Part shown: in pieces, positions 45,977 through 55,683 of the stretch | How the letters are laid out: each line of letters starts with the position of its first letter | Position numbering within the stretch: position 1 is the first letter of the stretch | NCBI RefSeq assembly: GCF_900106785.1 | Contig: NZ_LT629845.1 | Span: 311,028 to 375,027 of the forward strand | Direction: 5' to 3' | Source: Prevotellamassilia timonensis | Lineage (GTDB): Bacteria > Bacteroidota > Bacteroidia > Bacteroidales > Bacteroidaceae | DNA length: 64,000 nucleotides | Position numbers and translations under genes: made by a program | Notes under the pieces: model-generated | The model's input: only the letters and a program-made list of their open reading frames with translations | Told to the model about the DNA's origin: nothing | The model's database searches: none

Positions 45977-47647
45977 TTACAACATAATTCTGGACACCTG
46001 TTTGGCTTTATGCGTAAAACCGCGTGCGAGGAAGAAGAATATGTGTGCCACGCCAAACAAACTTGCTATCCATAACATCAAATGGCTTTCTTGCCAACCT
46101 ACAGTCTGTTGATGCCAAAATCCGGTGATGATGCAAAGGAAGGCTACAAACACGCCAATGGCGCTCAGTATGGTTTGGCCATGGCGTCGCACTGTGCCAC
46201 CTCCGGCAGTGCTGTGCTTTATGCCATAGAATGAGTAAATGTCAATGCCTATGAGCATCCACATGACAAGACGTATCCATGTTTCGGCCGGAAGAAAGAG
46301 CATCATGCCTACGCAGCACACTAAACCGGCTGCGGGTATCCATGGCACAAGGGGCGTTTTGAAACCTCGCGGGGCATTGGGCTGAGTGCGACGCACTACA
46401 ATCACGCCAAGGCACACAAGTGAGAAAGCGAAGAGTGTGCCGATGCTTGTCATCTCGCCAGCTACGTTGGCTGGGACTATGCCTGCAAGCAAACCAATGA
46501 TAATCATAAAAAGGAAATTGCTGCGTGCAGGGGTGTGAAAACGTTTGTGCAGGTGAGAGAATACTGGCGGAAGAAGTCCGTCCTTGCTCATGCTGTAAAA
46601 TACGCGGCTTTGCCCCAACATCATGACGAGTACCACACTTGCGTAGCCCAGCAATATGGCTACAATGATGCCACGATTTAACCACGGAAAGGCCGGCACT
46701 ACAACACCGTCAGGACCAACGGGACCCATGTGGGCAACGGCAGTCGCTGCGGGGGCTATACTTTCGGCTCCGATGTAGGCATGGTAGTCTACTACACCTG
46801 TCATGACAAATGAAAACACCATGTACAATATGCTGCATATTATGAGTGAACCTAAAATACCGATTGGCATGTTTCTGCGTGGGTTCTTGGTTTCTTGTGC
46901 AGCTGTGCTGACGGCATCAAAGCCGATGTATGCAAAAAATACGATGGCTGCGCCACGAAGTATGCCCGACCAACCATATTGACCAAATACACCTGTGTTT
47001 TGAGGTATGAATGGGGTGAGGTTGTCGGTGTTGATGTATTTGAAACCAATGACTATAAAGGCTAAAACTACGGCTATCTTGAGCGTGACCATAAAGTCGT
47101 TGAATTTAGAACTGCCTGCGGTGCCTCTCATTAGTATAACGGACAGTAATACAACCAATAGTGCAGCGGGCAGGTTAAACACGCCACCTTCTGCCGGGCA
47201 AGCGGTCCACTCAACAGGTATGGCGTACCCGATGTCGGACATCATGATGCTGAAATACTTGCTCCACGAAATGGAAATGGCTACTGATGCCACGGCATAT
47301 TCGAGCACGAGGTCCCAACCGATGACCCAGGCCACAAGTTCGCCCATGGTAAAGTATGAATAGGTGTATGCAGAGCCTGACACGGGCAGCATTGACGCGA
47401 ATTCTGCGTAGCAAAGACCTGCCAGGGCGCACGCAATGGCTGCCAGCGCGAAACTAATGACGATGGCTGGACCGGTGTGCTCTCCTGCTACAATGCCTGT
47501 TACAGAAAATAGACCGGCACCAATAATCACACCGACGCCAAGGGCTATCAGCCCCCAAGGGCCTAACACACGTTTTAATCCCCTTCCACCTTCGTTGTCG
47601 GCTTCGTGTAGTAAATCCTCTGCGCTCTTTTTTACAAATAAGTCCAT
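45977..47647 (-). CDS. APC-superfamily amino acid permease
   Basis: A 556-residue membrane protein with about 12-14 hydrophobic segments, like cationic amino acid transporters. GPWGLIALGVGVIIGAGLFS (about residues 29-48) is the TM1 substrate-binding signature of the APC family. CYAEFASMLPVSGSAYTYSY, WDLVLEYAVAS and FFAYIGFDAVSTAAQETKNP are further conserved blocks. I choose the ATG at 47647 (MDLFVKKSAEDLLHEAD) since this charged N-terminus is typical and the extra upstream codons to 47692 are not. The transported amino acid is unknown. Confidence 0.9.
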   Translation of the reverse strand: MDLFVKKSAEDLLHEADNEGGRGLKRVLGPWGLIALGVGVIIGAGLFSVTGIVAGEHTGPAIVISFALAAIACALAGLCYAEFASMLPVSGSAYTYSYFTMGELVAWVIGWDLVLEYAVASVAISISWSKYFSIMMSDIGYAIPVEWTACPAEGGVFNLPAALLVVLLSVILMRGTAGSSKFNDFMVTLKIAVVLAFIVIGFKYINTDNLTPFIPQNTGVFGQYGWSGILRGAAIVFFAYIGFDAVSTAAQETKNPRRNMPIGILGSLIICSILYMVFSFVMTGVVDYHAYIGAESIAPAATAVAHMGPVGPDGVVVPAFPWLNRGIIVAILLGYASVVLVMMLGQSRVFYSMSKDGLLPPVFSHLHKRFHTPARSNFLFMIIIGLLAGIVPANVAGEMTSIGTLFAFSLVCLGVIVVRRTQPNAPRGFKTPLVPWIPAAGLVCCVGMMLFLPAETWIRLVMWMLIGIDIYSFYGIKHSTAGGGTVRRHGQTILSAIGVFVAFLCIITGFWHQQTVGWQESHLMLWIASLFGVAHIFFFLARGFTHKAKQVSRIML

Positions 47648-47779
47648 AGTAATGTATCTTTGTGTTTGTATTTTATGTTGCAAAGTTAGCAAAATGTTTG
47701 CATACCATGTATATTATTCTTCATTTTGTAAACGAAAGCACGCGCAGAGCGCAGTTTTGAAATAACTGCTTGTATACAA

Positions 47780-47826
47780 AAAGCCTCATTGCTTTGGGAC
47801 GTATGTCCGGTAGCAACGAGGCTTAA
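47780..47826 (-). terminator. terminator of the rplM-rpsI-rpsB-tsf cluster
   Basis: AAGCCTCATTGCT pairs with AGCAACGAGGCTT; read on the minus strand the stem is followed by TTTTTG. It lies just downstream of the tsf stop. Confidence 0.75.
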
Positions 47827-47851
47827 TATCTATATCGTATGTGATATTGGC

Positions 47852-48841
47852 TTATTCAGCGCGGAGAGTGAAACGCTTGAAGGCAGTAACAGTAAGTTCC
47901 TTGTCGGCAGACTTGAGGTACTCTGATACGGTCATCTTGCTATCCTGGATATACTCTTGGTTCAAGAGGCAAGATTCCTTGTAGAACTTGTTCATACGGC
48001 CGTTGGCGATGTTCTGAATCATCTGCTCGGGAAGGTTGGCAGCCTTTTGCTCTGCGGTAGTCTTCTTCAACTCGCGGATTTGGTCAGCCTGCTCAGCAGT
48101 GATGTTACCCTTCATGATGCCTTCTTCGAGGTGTTCTTCGCTTTCGGCAATGTAGAGGTTGAAGCCGGCCTTCTTCAATGCTGCTTCAACAGCCTTCTTA
48201 ACCTGCTCTTCCTTAGTCTTTTCGATGGCAACCTTAAGTTCCTCGTCCTTAACAGCCTGGGGAACGCTTGCTTCGTCAAGAGCTACGGGGTTCATTGCTG
48301 CAACCTGCATGGCAACGTTGTGAGCCTCCTCTTCAGCAGACTTGTTCGTTTGTACCATGGTGCAGAGCATGTGACGGCCCATGTGGTCGTAAACTGCCAC
48401 ATTGTCGCCTTCGATGAAGCTATAGCCATCGAGTTCCATCTTCTCACCAGTGATACCGCTACGGTCAGTAACAGCCTCAGCTACAGTGTGGCCACCCATA
48501 GGCAGAGCCTTAACCTCGTCGATGCTCTTGCACTTGTTGGCAACAGCAGCGTCAAGAATGTCCTGAGCGAGCTTAACGAAATCAGCATTCTTGGCAACGA
48601 AGTCAGTTTCGCACTTCAAAGCGATGATGGCAGCAAAGCCGTTCTCGCTCTTTACGAGCACGCAACCTTCGGCTGCTTCGCGGTCAGAACGCTTGGCAGC
48701 TACAGCCTGACCCTTCTTACGAATGATTTCGATAGCCTCTTCGAGGTTACCATTTGACTCAGCGAGTGCCTTCTTGCAGTCGCCCAAACCAGCACCAGTC
48801 ATGGTGCGGAGCTTCTTGATATCTTCTAATGCTACTCCCAT
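47852..48841 (-). CDS. tsf: elongation factor Ts
   Basis: A 329-residue guanine nucleotide exchange factor for EF-Tu. The N-terminal UBA-like domain is clear (ALEDIKKLRTMTGAGLGDCKKALAES) and the core has CETDFVAKNADFVKLA, the signature that opens EF-Tu. I choose the ATG at 48841 (MGVALEDIKK); the frame extends to 48916 with codons unlike the family. The protein is longer than the E. coli form, as in other Bacteroidota. It follows rpsB as in most bacteria, here after about 165 bp. Confidence 0.96.
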   Translation of the reverse strand: MGVALEDIKKLRTMTGAGLGDCKKALAESNGNLEEAIEIIRKKGQAVAAKRSDREAAEGCVLVKSENGFAAIIALKCETDFVAKNADFVKLAQDILDAAVANKCKSIDEVKALPMGGHTVAEAVTDRSGITGEKMELDGYSFIEGDNVAVYDHMGRHMLCTMVQTNKSAEEEAHNVAMQVAAMNPVALDEASVPQAVKDEELKVAIEKTKEEQVKKAVEAALKKAGFNLYIAESEEHLEEGIMKGNITAEQADQIRELKKTTAEQKAANLPEQMIQNIANGRMNKFYKESCLLNQEYIQDSKMTVSEYLKSADKELTVTAFKRFTLRAE

Positions 48842-49005
48842 TTTATTGTTGGAAATATATAGTTGTTTTGAGATAGTATTAACTAAAAAAGAAAAGTCCT
48901 TAGTTCTAAGGCACAAGCCGTTACAAAGTCACCTTTAGTCGATAACGGCAAAAACTAACCTTATAACCCTATAACCTTAAAACTAAGAACTACTTGATGA
49001 AAAGA

Positions 49006-49821
49006 TTACTCAGCCTTAGCCTCAGCAGCGGGAGCCTCAGTAGCTTCGTCCTTGTCGGCACGAGCCTTTGAAGCGCGCTTGTTACGAGTCTTGGCTTCGC
49101 CTTCGCCAGCGGCTTCAGCGTCAACCTTCTCGGCCTTGCGCTCCTCGATACCTTCAGCGATAGCACCGCATACAGCGTCAAGGATTACCTCGATGCTCTT
49201 GTTAGAGTCATCGTTGGCAGGGATGATGTAATCTACAACGTTAGGATCAGAGTTAGTGTCGACAATACCAAACACAGGGATGCCGAGGCGCTGAGCCTCT
49301 TTTACTGCGATGTGCTCCTTGCATACGTCAACCACGAACAGAGCGGCGGGGAGACGAGTCAAGTCGCTGATTGAGCCGAGGTTCTTCTCCAACTTAGCAC
49401 GCTGACGAGAAATCTGAAGGATTTCACGCTTTGAGAGGTTAGAGTAAGTACCATCGTTCATCAACTTGTCGATATTGGCCATTTTCTTAATAGCCTTGCG
49501 GATAGTGGGGAAGTTGGTGAGCATACCGCCCGGCCAACGTTCAGTCACGTAAGGCATATTAACTGAGGCAGCCTTGTCGGCTACAACCTCTTTTGCTTGC
49601 TTCTTAGTAGCTACGAAGAGGACACGCTTGCCCTGCTTTGCGATTGCCTTCAAAGCTTCAGCAGCTTCGTCAATCTTGGCAACAGTCTTGTGAAGGTCGA
49701 TGATGTGAATGCCGTTACGCTCCATGAAAATGTAAGGAGCCATGGCGGGGTTCCACTTGCGTTTGAGGTGACCGAAGTGACAACCGGCCTCCAAAAGGGT
49801 GTCGAATGATGTTCTAGACAT
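49006..49821 (-). CDS. rpsB: 30S ribosomal protein S2
   Basis: A 271-residue small-subunit protein. LEAGCHFGHLKRKWNPAMAPYI and FVATKKQAKEVV are S2 hallmarks, as are RWPGGMLTNFPTIRKAI and GIPVFGIVDTNSDPNVVDYI. The C-terminal 45 residues (from about 227) form an Ala/Lys/Glu-rich tail longer than in E. coli S2. It lies between rpsI and tsf, in the conserved Bacteroidota order. Confidence 0.97.
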   Translation of the reverse strand: MSRTSFDTLLEAGCHFGHLKRKWNPAMAPYIFMERNGIHIIDLHKTVAKIDEAAEALKAIAKQGKRVLFVATKKQAKEVVADKAASVNMPYVTERWPGGMLTNFPTIRKAIKKMANIDKLMNDGTYSNLSKREILQISRQRAKLEKNLGSISDLTRLPAALFVVDVCKEHIAVKEAQRLGIPVFGIVDTNSDPNVVDYIIPANDDSNKSIEVILDAVCGAIAEGIEERKAEKVDAEAAGEGEAKTRNKRASKARADKDEATEAPAAEAKAE

Positions 49822-50012
49822 TTCTTTGTTTTGTTTTGTTCGTTTACTTTCTTTGTGAGTTGTGTTTTAGTTCAACCAGCCAGCGGGTAGCTTCTGTAAG
49901 TAAGTCTTGTATCAGAAGATCCTGCTGGTTTAGATACTAAACGTAAATCCAGTTGCAAGTCTGAAATCATGCGGCACATTTGTCGTGTGATTTCAAGCAG
50001 CGCATTTGAATA

Positions 50013-50399
50013 TTAACGCTTGCTGAACTGGAAGCGACGACGAGCCTTGGGCTGACCGGGCTTTTTACGCTCAACGGCACGGGGGTCGCGAGTCATGAAG
50101 CCTTCAGCACGAAGAGCCTTCTTGTCATCAGCATTGATTTTCACGAGTGCACGGGCGATAGCGAGGCGAAGAGCCTGGCTCTGGCCAGTGAAACCACCAC
50201 CGCAGAGGGTTACCTTGATGTCGTACTTTTCAGCAACGTCCAAAAGGGTAAGGGGCTGCTTTACAACAAACTGCAGGATGGGAGAGGGGAAGTACTCAGT
50301 GAGGTCTCTCTTGTTAATGGTAATTTTACCTGTACCTTCGGTTACGTAGATACGGGCGATGGCGCTTTTGCGGCGGCCTAATGCATTAATCATTTCCAT
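50013..50399 (-). CDS. rpsI: 30S ribosomal protein S9
   Basis: 128 residues. INALGRRKSAIARIYV at the start, GGGFTGQSQALRLAIARAL in the middle and the basic tail RERKKPGQPKARRRFQFSKR-like ending (KARRRFQFSKR) identify S9, whose C-terminal Lys-Arg reaches the P-site tRNA. It starts 11 bp after the rplM stop, so the two are co-transcribed. Confidence 0.97.
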   Translation of the reverse strand: MEMINALGRRKSAIARIYVTEGTGKITINKRDLTEYFPSPILQFVVKQPLTLLDVAEKYDIKVTLCGGGFTGQSQALRLAIARALVKINADDKKALRAEGFMTRDPRAVERKKPGQPKARRRFQFSKR

Positions 50400-50410
50400 T
50401 GCTGCTAAGC

Positions 50411-50872
50411 TTATTTAAGGAGGTTAATATCAATTGCCTTGGGGCTTTGTGCTTCGTGCTTGTGTTCTGCACCTTCGTAAACGTAAAGGTTTGTGAGGAG
50501 CTTGGCACCGAGCTTGTTCTTGGGAAGCATACCCTTAACTACGCGACGGAAAAGTTTGTCTGCACCGTTGGGCTTAGCCATGATGCTGGCAGGAGTGTGT
50601 TCGCGCTGACCACCAGGATAACCAGTGTAAGTAAGATAGATGCGATCTGTCCACTTCTTACCAGTGAGCTGGATTTTGTCGGCATTGATAATGATAACGT
50701 TGTCGCCGCAGTCTACGTTCGGAGTAAAATTGGGTTTATACTTACCGCGCAGCAGTTTGGCAACTTTTGTGCAAAGACGACCGAGAACCTGGTCAGTAGC
50801 GTCTACTACTACCCATTCTTTTTGTGCAGTCTCTTTGTTAGCAGAAATGGTCTTGTAACTTAAAGTGTCCAC
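50411..50872 (-). CDS. rplM: 50S ribosomal protein L13
   Basis: 153 residues. VVDATDQVLGRLCTKVAKLL, NVDCGDNVIIINADKIQLTG and YTGYPGGQREHTPASIM are the L13 signatures. It is the first gene of the rplM-rpsI-rpsB-tsf cluster, with a strong promoter at 51018-51048 and a leader of about 140 nt that can fold. Confidence 0.97.
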   Translation of the reverse strand: MDTLSYKTISANKETAQKEWVVVDATDQVLGRLCTKVAKLLRGKYKPNFTPNVDCGDNVIIINADKIQLTGKKWTDRIYLTYTGYPGGQREHTPASIMAKPNGADKLFRRVVKGMLPKNKLGAKLLTNLYVYEGAEHKHEAQSPKAIDINLLK

Positions 50873-50879
50873 TTTTGTT

Positions 50880-51010
50880 TGTTTTAATTGTAACTACTAA
50901 TGTTTATCTTTTACCGCAGATATTACCTAACCATTACACCCTGGCCAATAGAACGGATGCAACTATTAACCTGCGGATTGGCTGGCTTTTATGGCCGGCC
51001 AGATAATAAT
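50880..51010 (-). promoter_or_regulatory. structured leader of the rplM operon (candidate)
   Basis: The minus-strand leader between promoter and rplM contains nested inverted segments: CTGGCC (about 51001) with GGCCAG (about 50941), and GCCAAT with ATTGGC inside. In other bacteria L13 represses its own operon through the leader; whether this fold does so is inference. Confidence 0.35.
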
Positions 51011-51017
51011 CGGCGTG

Positions 51018-51048
51018 CAAAAGTACTACTTTTTTGTTTCATGGCAAA
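51018..51048 (-). promoter_or_regulatory. promoter of the rplM-rpsI operon
   Basis: On the minus strand TTTG (51048-51045), 19 bp, TACTTTTG (51025-51018). Confidence 0.8.
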
Positions 51049-51218
51049 CCCTCCGAGTAGTTTTTTATGTAAATCAGCGGTTTTAAGTGCGTTTTATGGT
51101 CTGCAGAGGCTGTAAAGGCAAGCACGTGACTATTATAATCAAGTCTTCAAGATTAGTTTACACCATCATCTTCTACACCTATTCGTATCATCTGTATTCG
51201 AAAACCTGCTTATTACAG

Positions 51219-51866
51219 CTATTCTACGCTTGATATTGTCACATCGTCATAATGGCTAACCATTTCTATTAGGTGTTCGTTGCTGGTGTGCCTTTTGATG
51301 CGGAGTTCGAGTTCTACCTTGTACAAGTCGGTGTTTTGGGCAGTTTGCTGTTTGCGCAGTTTGTATGACGAAATACTGATATTGGCTTGTTTGAGTTGTT
51401 TGATAATGACCTTTATGTTGCTTTCATTTGTTGTGTAGAAAGACAATTCTACCACGGTCTTTCCGATGTGTGGAACAAAGGCTATGAGTACTTCGAGCCC
51501 GATAATGACGATGGCAGTGGCAATGCTTGCTGCTGCATACATGCCGCTGCCGCAAGCCAGGCCTATGGCTGCAGTTACCCACAACCCGGCTGCAGTGGTG
51601 AGGCCGCGTACCACATTCTTTTGAAATATGATGGTGCCTGCGCCAAGGAAACCTATTCCTGAAACAACCTGTGCTGCTACGCGTGAGGAATCTTTCAGGT
51701 CGAATCCGAAGCCATATTGTGACACGATGCAGAACAGGGCACTGCCGAGTGCTACCAAGAAGTGGGTGCGAAATCCCGCATCTTTCGACCTGTATTCGCG
51801 TTCAATGCCTATAATACCACCCAACACCAGGGCGATGAGCAGGCGGAGAGTTATTTCAATAATCAT
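51219..51866 (-). CDS. MgtC/SapB-family membrane protein
   Basis: 215 residues. The N-terminal two-thirds hold four to five membrane segments with MgtC signatures: LVLGGIIGIEREYRSKDAGFRTHFLVALGSALF, RVAAQVVSGIGFLGAGTII and GLTTAAGLWVTAAIGLACG. The C-terminal part (about 145-215) is a soluble ACT-like domain. The family is linked to growth at low magnesium and to control of the F1Fo ATPase in other bacteria; here the role is inferred only from the family. Confidence 0.9.
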   Translation of the reverse strand: MIIEITLRLLIALVLGGIIGIEREYRSKDAGFRTHFLVALGSALFCIVSQYGFGFDLKDSSRVAAQVVSGIGFLGAGTIIFQKNVVRGLTTAAGLWVTAAIGLACGSGMYAAASIATAIVIIGLEVLIAFVPHIGKTVVELSFYTTNESNIKVIIKQLKQANISISSYKLRKQQTAQNTDLYKVELELRIKRHTSNEHLIEMVSHYDDVTISSVE

Positions 51867-51888
51867 AAAGTATGTATGTGTTTAATGA

Positions 51889-51960
51889 GTTAAGGTTATG
51901 AGATTATATGATGAGCGATTGTCCTTATTGGCAATGCGCTATAATCTCATAACCTTAACA
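51889..51960. repeat. hairpin element upstream of mgtC
   Basis: GTTAAGGTTATGAGATTAT pairs with ATAATCTCATAACCTTAAC, and an inner stem GCGATTGTCC/GGCAATGCGC closes the apex. It lies between the S9 peptidase stop and mgtC, and may terminate or attenuate transcription. Confidence 0.6.
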
Positions 51961-52032
51961 GGGTGGTTATTTATTCCGCCGACAGAACAAATGATTGGTT
52001 AGCCAGCCGTATGGTGTTGCTAAAGTGACAAC

Positions 52033-54501
52033 TTATTTTATGCTGTCCCACCAGCTGCTGTCGTTTTGCAGATATTTGGCAAACCAGGCATAGATTACAT
52101 TGAGCCATGCGAGGCGTTTGTTGTAATCGGTGATGACGTGGTTCTCACCCTCCACCTGTACGTATGCCACATCGCGGCCAAGAATTTTGAGCGCAGTGTA
52201 GAGTTGTTGGCTCTCATTGGTTGGCACGTTGGTGTCGGCTGTACCATGCAGCAGCAGTAGGGGCGTGTGAATTTTGTCAGCATTGAACAGAGGCGACTGT
52301 TTGACGTAGAGGTCGGGGTTGTTCCATGGGAAACTACCATATTGAGCTGTTTCGCCGTAAGAGTAGCCCCAATAGCCGCCGCCCCAGTAGCTGGCAATGT
52401 TGCTGATGCCGGCGTGTGAGATGGCTGCAGCAAATATGTCAGTACGTGTTTGCAGGTATTCTGTCATGAAACCACCGTATGAAGCACCGATGCAGCCTAC
52501 ACGCTTGGCGTCAACAAAATTGTGCTGCTTGCAGAACTCTTTGACGCCCTGAATGATGTCGTCGCCAGATTCGTGTCCCCATGTGTTGACGTGGCGTGCA
52601 GCAAATTCCTGGCCATAGGCGGTAGTTCCGCTTGGGTTGAGCACATAAACTACGTAGCCTTGTGCTGCAAAGGTTTGGAACGGATACCATGATTCAAGTT
52701 GATTGCTCGAGGGTGAGCAACCACCATAGTAGTACACTATCATGGGATACTTCTTGCTGCTGTCAAAGTTGGGCGGTAAAAGGTAAAAACCGTCGATAGA
52801 GTCGCCACGTGTGGCCTTGAATTGCCAACTGGTACTTGGGGCGATAGCTACGTCTTTATATATGTCGTCAAAGTTGATTGAACCAATGTGGCGAGTTTGT
52901 GGCTTTGCTTTGCCCAATTCGCAAGTATACATGTCGCGTGCTCGTTGCGGTGTCTGTCCAAAAAATACTGCGCGGGGTGCAGACTTGGCAGTTGTGGCAA
53001 TACTATAATCCTGCACGTATGTGACGGGCAACTCATAGCGTGTGACTTGCATATTTTTAGGGTTGAGACGGAAAAGGTTCCGTCCCATGCGGTCGTCGGC
53101 AGTAAAGTAAATCATGTTATCGCCCTTGTTCCATTCGTAATTGGCCACCGAGGGATTAAAATGCCGTAGGGCGGGTGTGGTCTTGCGCGAAGCTATGTCG
53201 TATATGTAAAGCCGGTAGTCAAAGCCTTGTGGTGTTTGTCCGGCTTTAACTTCGCTCCCAATTCCTGCAAATGCGCCAGGCGAGGCCGATATGAGCAGCT
53301 GTTGTGCGTTAGGTGAGAATTGCGCACTATTGATGAAAGTAGTGTCTGCAAGCAGTGTGTCAACCTTTCCTGTGTAGGCGTCCATGCGTACAAAAGTGGT
53401 GCGTGAAATGGGCAATTTGCTCACGTCGGTGCGGCCGTACTGCAACAGCAGTTGCTTGCCGTCGGCAGAGATGTCGGCTAACCATACGCCGGCAGTGCCA
53501 AAGGTGATGCGTTGCATAAGTCCGCTTTTCAAATCATAGCGCCATAAGTTGTTGCGGTTGCGCCAGCCTGGTTGGCGGTCATCGGGCTCTTGTATGCGTT
53601 TCAAGCCATTTTTAGAGCCCTCACCCTCCTCGGTCTTGTTGAAGATGAGGTAGTTCCCGTCGGGCGACACATTAAAGCTTCCGTCCGGCATGTTGTCGGC
53701 CAACACTTGTTCTTTGCCGTCGGCAGGTGTGTACACTACGAGTTCCTTGCCTTGTCCGCTGGGGCGAGTGTAGTATAACACATCGCGGTTGCCGTTGAGC
53801 CAATTCAGTTCTACATACTCATTGCGGTGCATCAGTTCGCGTCCTGTAGCCACTTCGGTCAGCGTGGTGGTATACTGACTTTTACCATCGGTCTTGGTAT
53901 AATAGCTCGATGTTACAAGGTATTTACCCGTGGGCGAGAGCGCCACGTTGCGGTAGTGTGGTCCCCAAGTTTGTTGTCCAATGGTGAATGGGCGTTTACC
54001 CGTAGCATTCACTTGCAATCCGGCAAGGTCTTTGCCCGTGATGCTCACGTCAAATGAGTCCTTGTCGGCCTTTTGTGTAAATATTTGCAGAGCCAGTTCG
54101 GCGCGTCCTGGTGTAAGTGTCAGGTCACTGCTGCTTTCTTTGTCGTTGACGTACAACTTGTAGTTGCTGATGCCTTTAATGTCGACGTGCGCTTTAGTGT
54201 AGCGGTCAGCCTGCAGGTTAAATCGCAAAATGCGCATGGCTGGCAAGCTGTCCTTTTCAAGCGTAAAGTGATAGCCTTGATTGATTTTGGTAAAAACGGG
54301 CTTGCGCACGCCACTCGTCTTGATGAGTTTGGCGTTGCTGCCGAGTGCTTCCTTAATGTCAAAAGGCTGTCCTTTAGTATTTAGAGAATCGGTAGAGTAG
54401 GGACTTTGTATGGTGTAGGGACCCTCCATCTGTGCTGTTTTAACCACCAAAGTGTCGGTGGTAGCAGATGCTGCAACTGAAAGCAGTATTGATAAAAGCA
54501 T
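52033..54501 (-). CDS. S9-family prolyl oligopeptidase / DPP-IV-like peptidase
   Basis: An 822-residue exported serine peptidase. The signal peptide is MLLSILLSVAASA. The N-terminal part is a beta propeller (RNVALSPTGKYLVTSSYY; FNVSPDGNYLIFNKTEEG). The C-terminal alpha/beta hydrolase domain has the nucleophile in GCIGASYGGFMTEYL (about residue 673), the acid in LHGTADTNVPTNES (about 753) and the His in VEGENHVITDY (about 787). Such enzymes release dipeptides or cut after proline in the periplasm, which suits peptide-fermenting Bacteroidales. It starts 18 bp after lptB and is likely co-transcribed with it. Confidence 0.9.
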   Translation of the reverse strand: MLLSILLSVAASATTDTLVVKTAQMEGPYTIQSPYSTDSLNTKGQPFDIKEALGSNAKLIKTSGVRKPVFTKINQGYHFTLEKDSLPAMRILRFNLQADRYTKAHVDIKGISNYKLYVNDKESSSDLTLTPGRAELALQIFTQKADKDSFDVSITGKDLAGLQVNATGKRPFTIGQQTWGPHYRNVALSPTGKYLVTSSYYTKTDGKSQYTTTLTEVATGRELMHRNEYVELNWLNGNRDVLYYTRPSGQGKELVVYTPADGKEQVLADNMPDGSFNVSPDGNYLIFNKTEEGEGSKNGLKRIQEPDDRQPGWRNRNNLWRYDLKSGLMQRITFGTAGVWLADISADGKQLLLQYGRTDVSKLPISRTTFVRMDAYTGKVDTLLADTTFINSAQFSPNAQQLLISASPGAFAGIGSEVKAGQTPQGFDYRLYIYDIASRKTTPALRHFNPSVANYEWNKGDNMIYFTADDRMGRNLFRLNPKNMQVTRYELPVTYVQDYSIATTAKSAPRAVFFGQTPQRARDMYTCELGKAKPQTRHIGSINFDDIYKDVAIAPSTSWQFKATRGDSIDGFYLLPPNFDSSKKYPMIVYYYGGCSPSSNQLESWYPFQTFAAQGYVVYVLNPSGTTAYGQEFAARHVNTWGHESGDDIIQGVKEFCKQHNFVDAKRVGCIGASYGGFMTEYLQTRTDIFAAAISHAGISNIASYWGGGYWGYSYGETAQYGSFPWNNPDLYVKQSPLFNADKIHTPLLLLHGTADTNVPTNESQQLYTALKILGRDVAYVQVEGENHVITDYNKRLAWLNVIYAWFAKYLQNDSSWWDSIK

Positions 54502-54519
54502 AATGCGGTATGTGTGTTA

Positions 54520-55383
54520 TTAGTTGTTGCTGCGGTCACGGTCCATGGTTTGGAAATCCTTTTTGCGCAACTTAAAGCTATTAGTTAGGTATTTATCTCG
54601 AACAACTTGGTTCTCAGCTAATTCCTCTGGCGTACCTTGGAATAGTATTCTGCCTTCAAACAGCAGATATGCACGGTCGGTAATACAAAGTGTTTCCTCC
54701 ACATTGTGGTCGGTGATGAGAATGCCTATGTTGCGGTCCTTCAGTTTCCACACAATGTATTGAATGTCCTCCACGGCAATGGGGTCAACGCCCGCAAATG
54801 GTTCGTCGAGCATGATAAACTTTGGGTCGATAGCCAGACAGCGAGCAATCTCAGTACGTCGGCGCTCACCGCCCGACAGTTGGTCGCCAAGGTTCTTGCG
54901 CACTTTCTGCAGTCGAAATTCGGCTATCAGACTTTCGAGTTTCTCTTTGCGATACTCTTTTGATCGTCCCGTCATTTCGAGCACAGAGGCAATGTTGTCC
55001 TCCACACTCATTTTGCGAAACACCGATGCCTCCTGTGCCAGATATCCGATGCCCTTTTGTGCACGTTTGTAAACGGGGTCTTTCGTAATCTCGTGATTGT
55101 CCAAGAATATTCGGCCACCGTTGGGCACAACAAGCCCCGTTGTCATATAAAACGAAGTAGTCTTTCCGGCACCATTGGGGCCGAGCAATCCTACAATTTC
55201 ACCTTGCTTCACGTCAAACGACACGCCATTTACCACGGTGCGTTTGCCGTATTTCTTGACCAGTCCTTCCGACCTCAGCACCATTGATGTTTGTGCGGTT
55301 TGGTCGGTAGTTGGTTGCAGTGGTTGCATGTTGGCAGTCTGCTCCTCGTTGTCAGAATTATTATGCCTGAAAAATGAAATCAT
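54520..55383 (-). CDS. lptB: LPS export ABC transporter ATP-binding protein LptB
   Basis: A 287-residue cytoplasmic ATPase that powers lipopolysaccharide extraction by LptFG. Walker A is [16 protein letters not shown], the Q loop [16 protein letters not shown], the signature [15 protein letters not shown], Walker [14 protein letters not shown] and the H loop [32 protein letters not shown] is typical of LptB. I choose the ATG at 55383 ([15 protein letters not shown]); the longer frame to 55533 is read through hairpin element H4. An N-terminal extension of about 45 residues precedes the ABC core. Confidence 0.9.
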   Translation of the reverse strand: MISFFRHNNSDNEEQTANMQPLQPTTDQTAQTSMVLRSEGLVKKYGKRTVVNGVSFDVKQGEIVGLLGPNGAGKTTSFYMTTGLVVPNGGRIFLDNHEITKDPVYKRAQKGIGYLAQEASVFRKMSVEDNIASVLEMTGRSKEYRKEKLESLIAEFRLQKVRKNLGDQLSGGERRRTEIARCLAIDPKFIMLDEPFAGVDPIAVEDIQYIVWKLKDRNIGILITDHNVEETLCITDRAYLLFEGRILFQGTPEELAENQVVRDKYLTNSFKLRKKDFQTMDRDRSNN

Positions 55384-55397
55384 GTGTATTGCTTTTG

Positions 55398-55584
55398 TAA
55401 GTAGGTGTTCAAAATTATTTTTACATTGAAAGTGCGTTATCGGGACCCAGGTGTTTCCTTCGGGTGAGGAAGCATAGCGGGCTATGTGACCGAGAACGAA
55501 GGGAACAGATGCGCCTCGAGAACGTGCTTTCAATGTGAAAATAACACCTACCGATTGTATAAAATAATTTTGAACACCTACTTA
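55398..55584. repeat. hairpin element H4 (apex GGCTATGTGAC)
   Basis: Ends TAAGTAGGTGTTCAAAATTA (from 55398) and inverse TAATTTTGAACACCTACTTA (to 55583). Inner arms (TTTTACATTGAAAG with CTTTCAATGTGAAAA) and the apex GAGGAAGCATAGCGGGCTAT plus GTGACCGAG follow. The right side carries an additional partial repeat of the end motif (AACACCTACC). It fills the gap between the acyl-CoA synthetase and lptB. A matching right half is at 61540-61616. Confidence 0.72.
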
Positions 55585-55683
55585 TTTGCATGGTTAACGG
55601 GCTAACGGGTTAACAGGCAAGGGCGCGTTTTGCACACACAATCCTTAAACCTGTCAACCCGTTATGTGGCCAACCTTGTTAGC

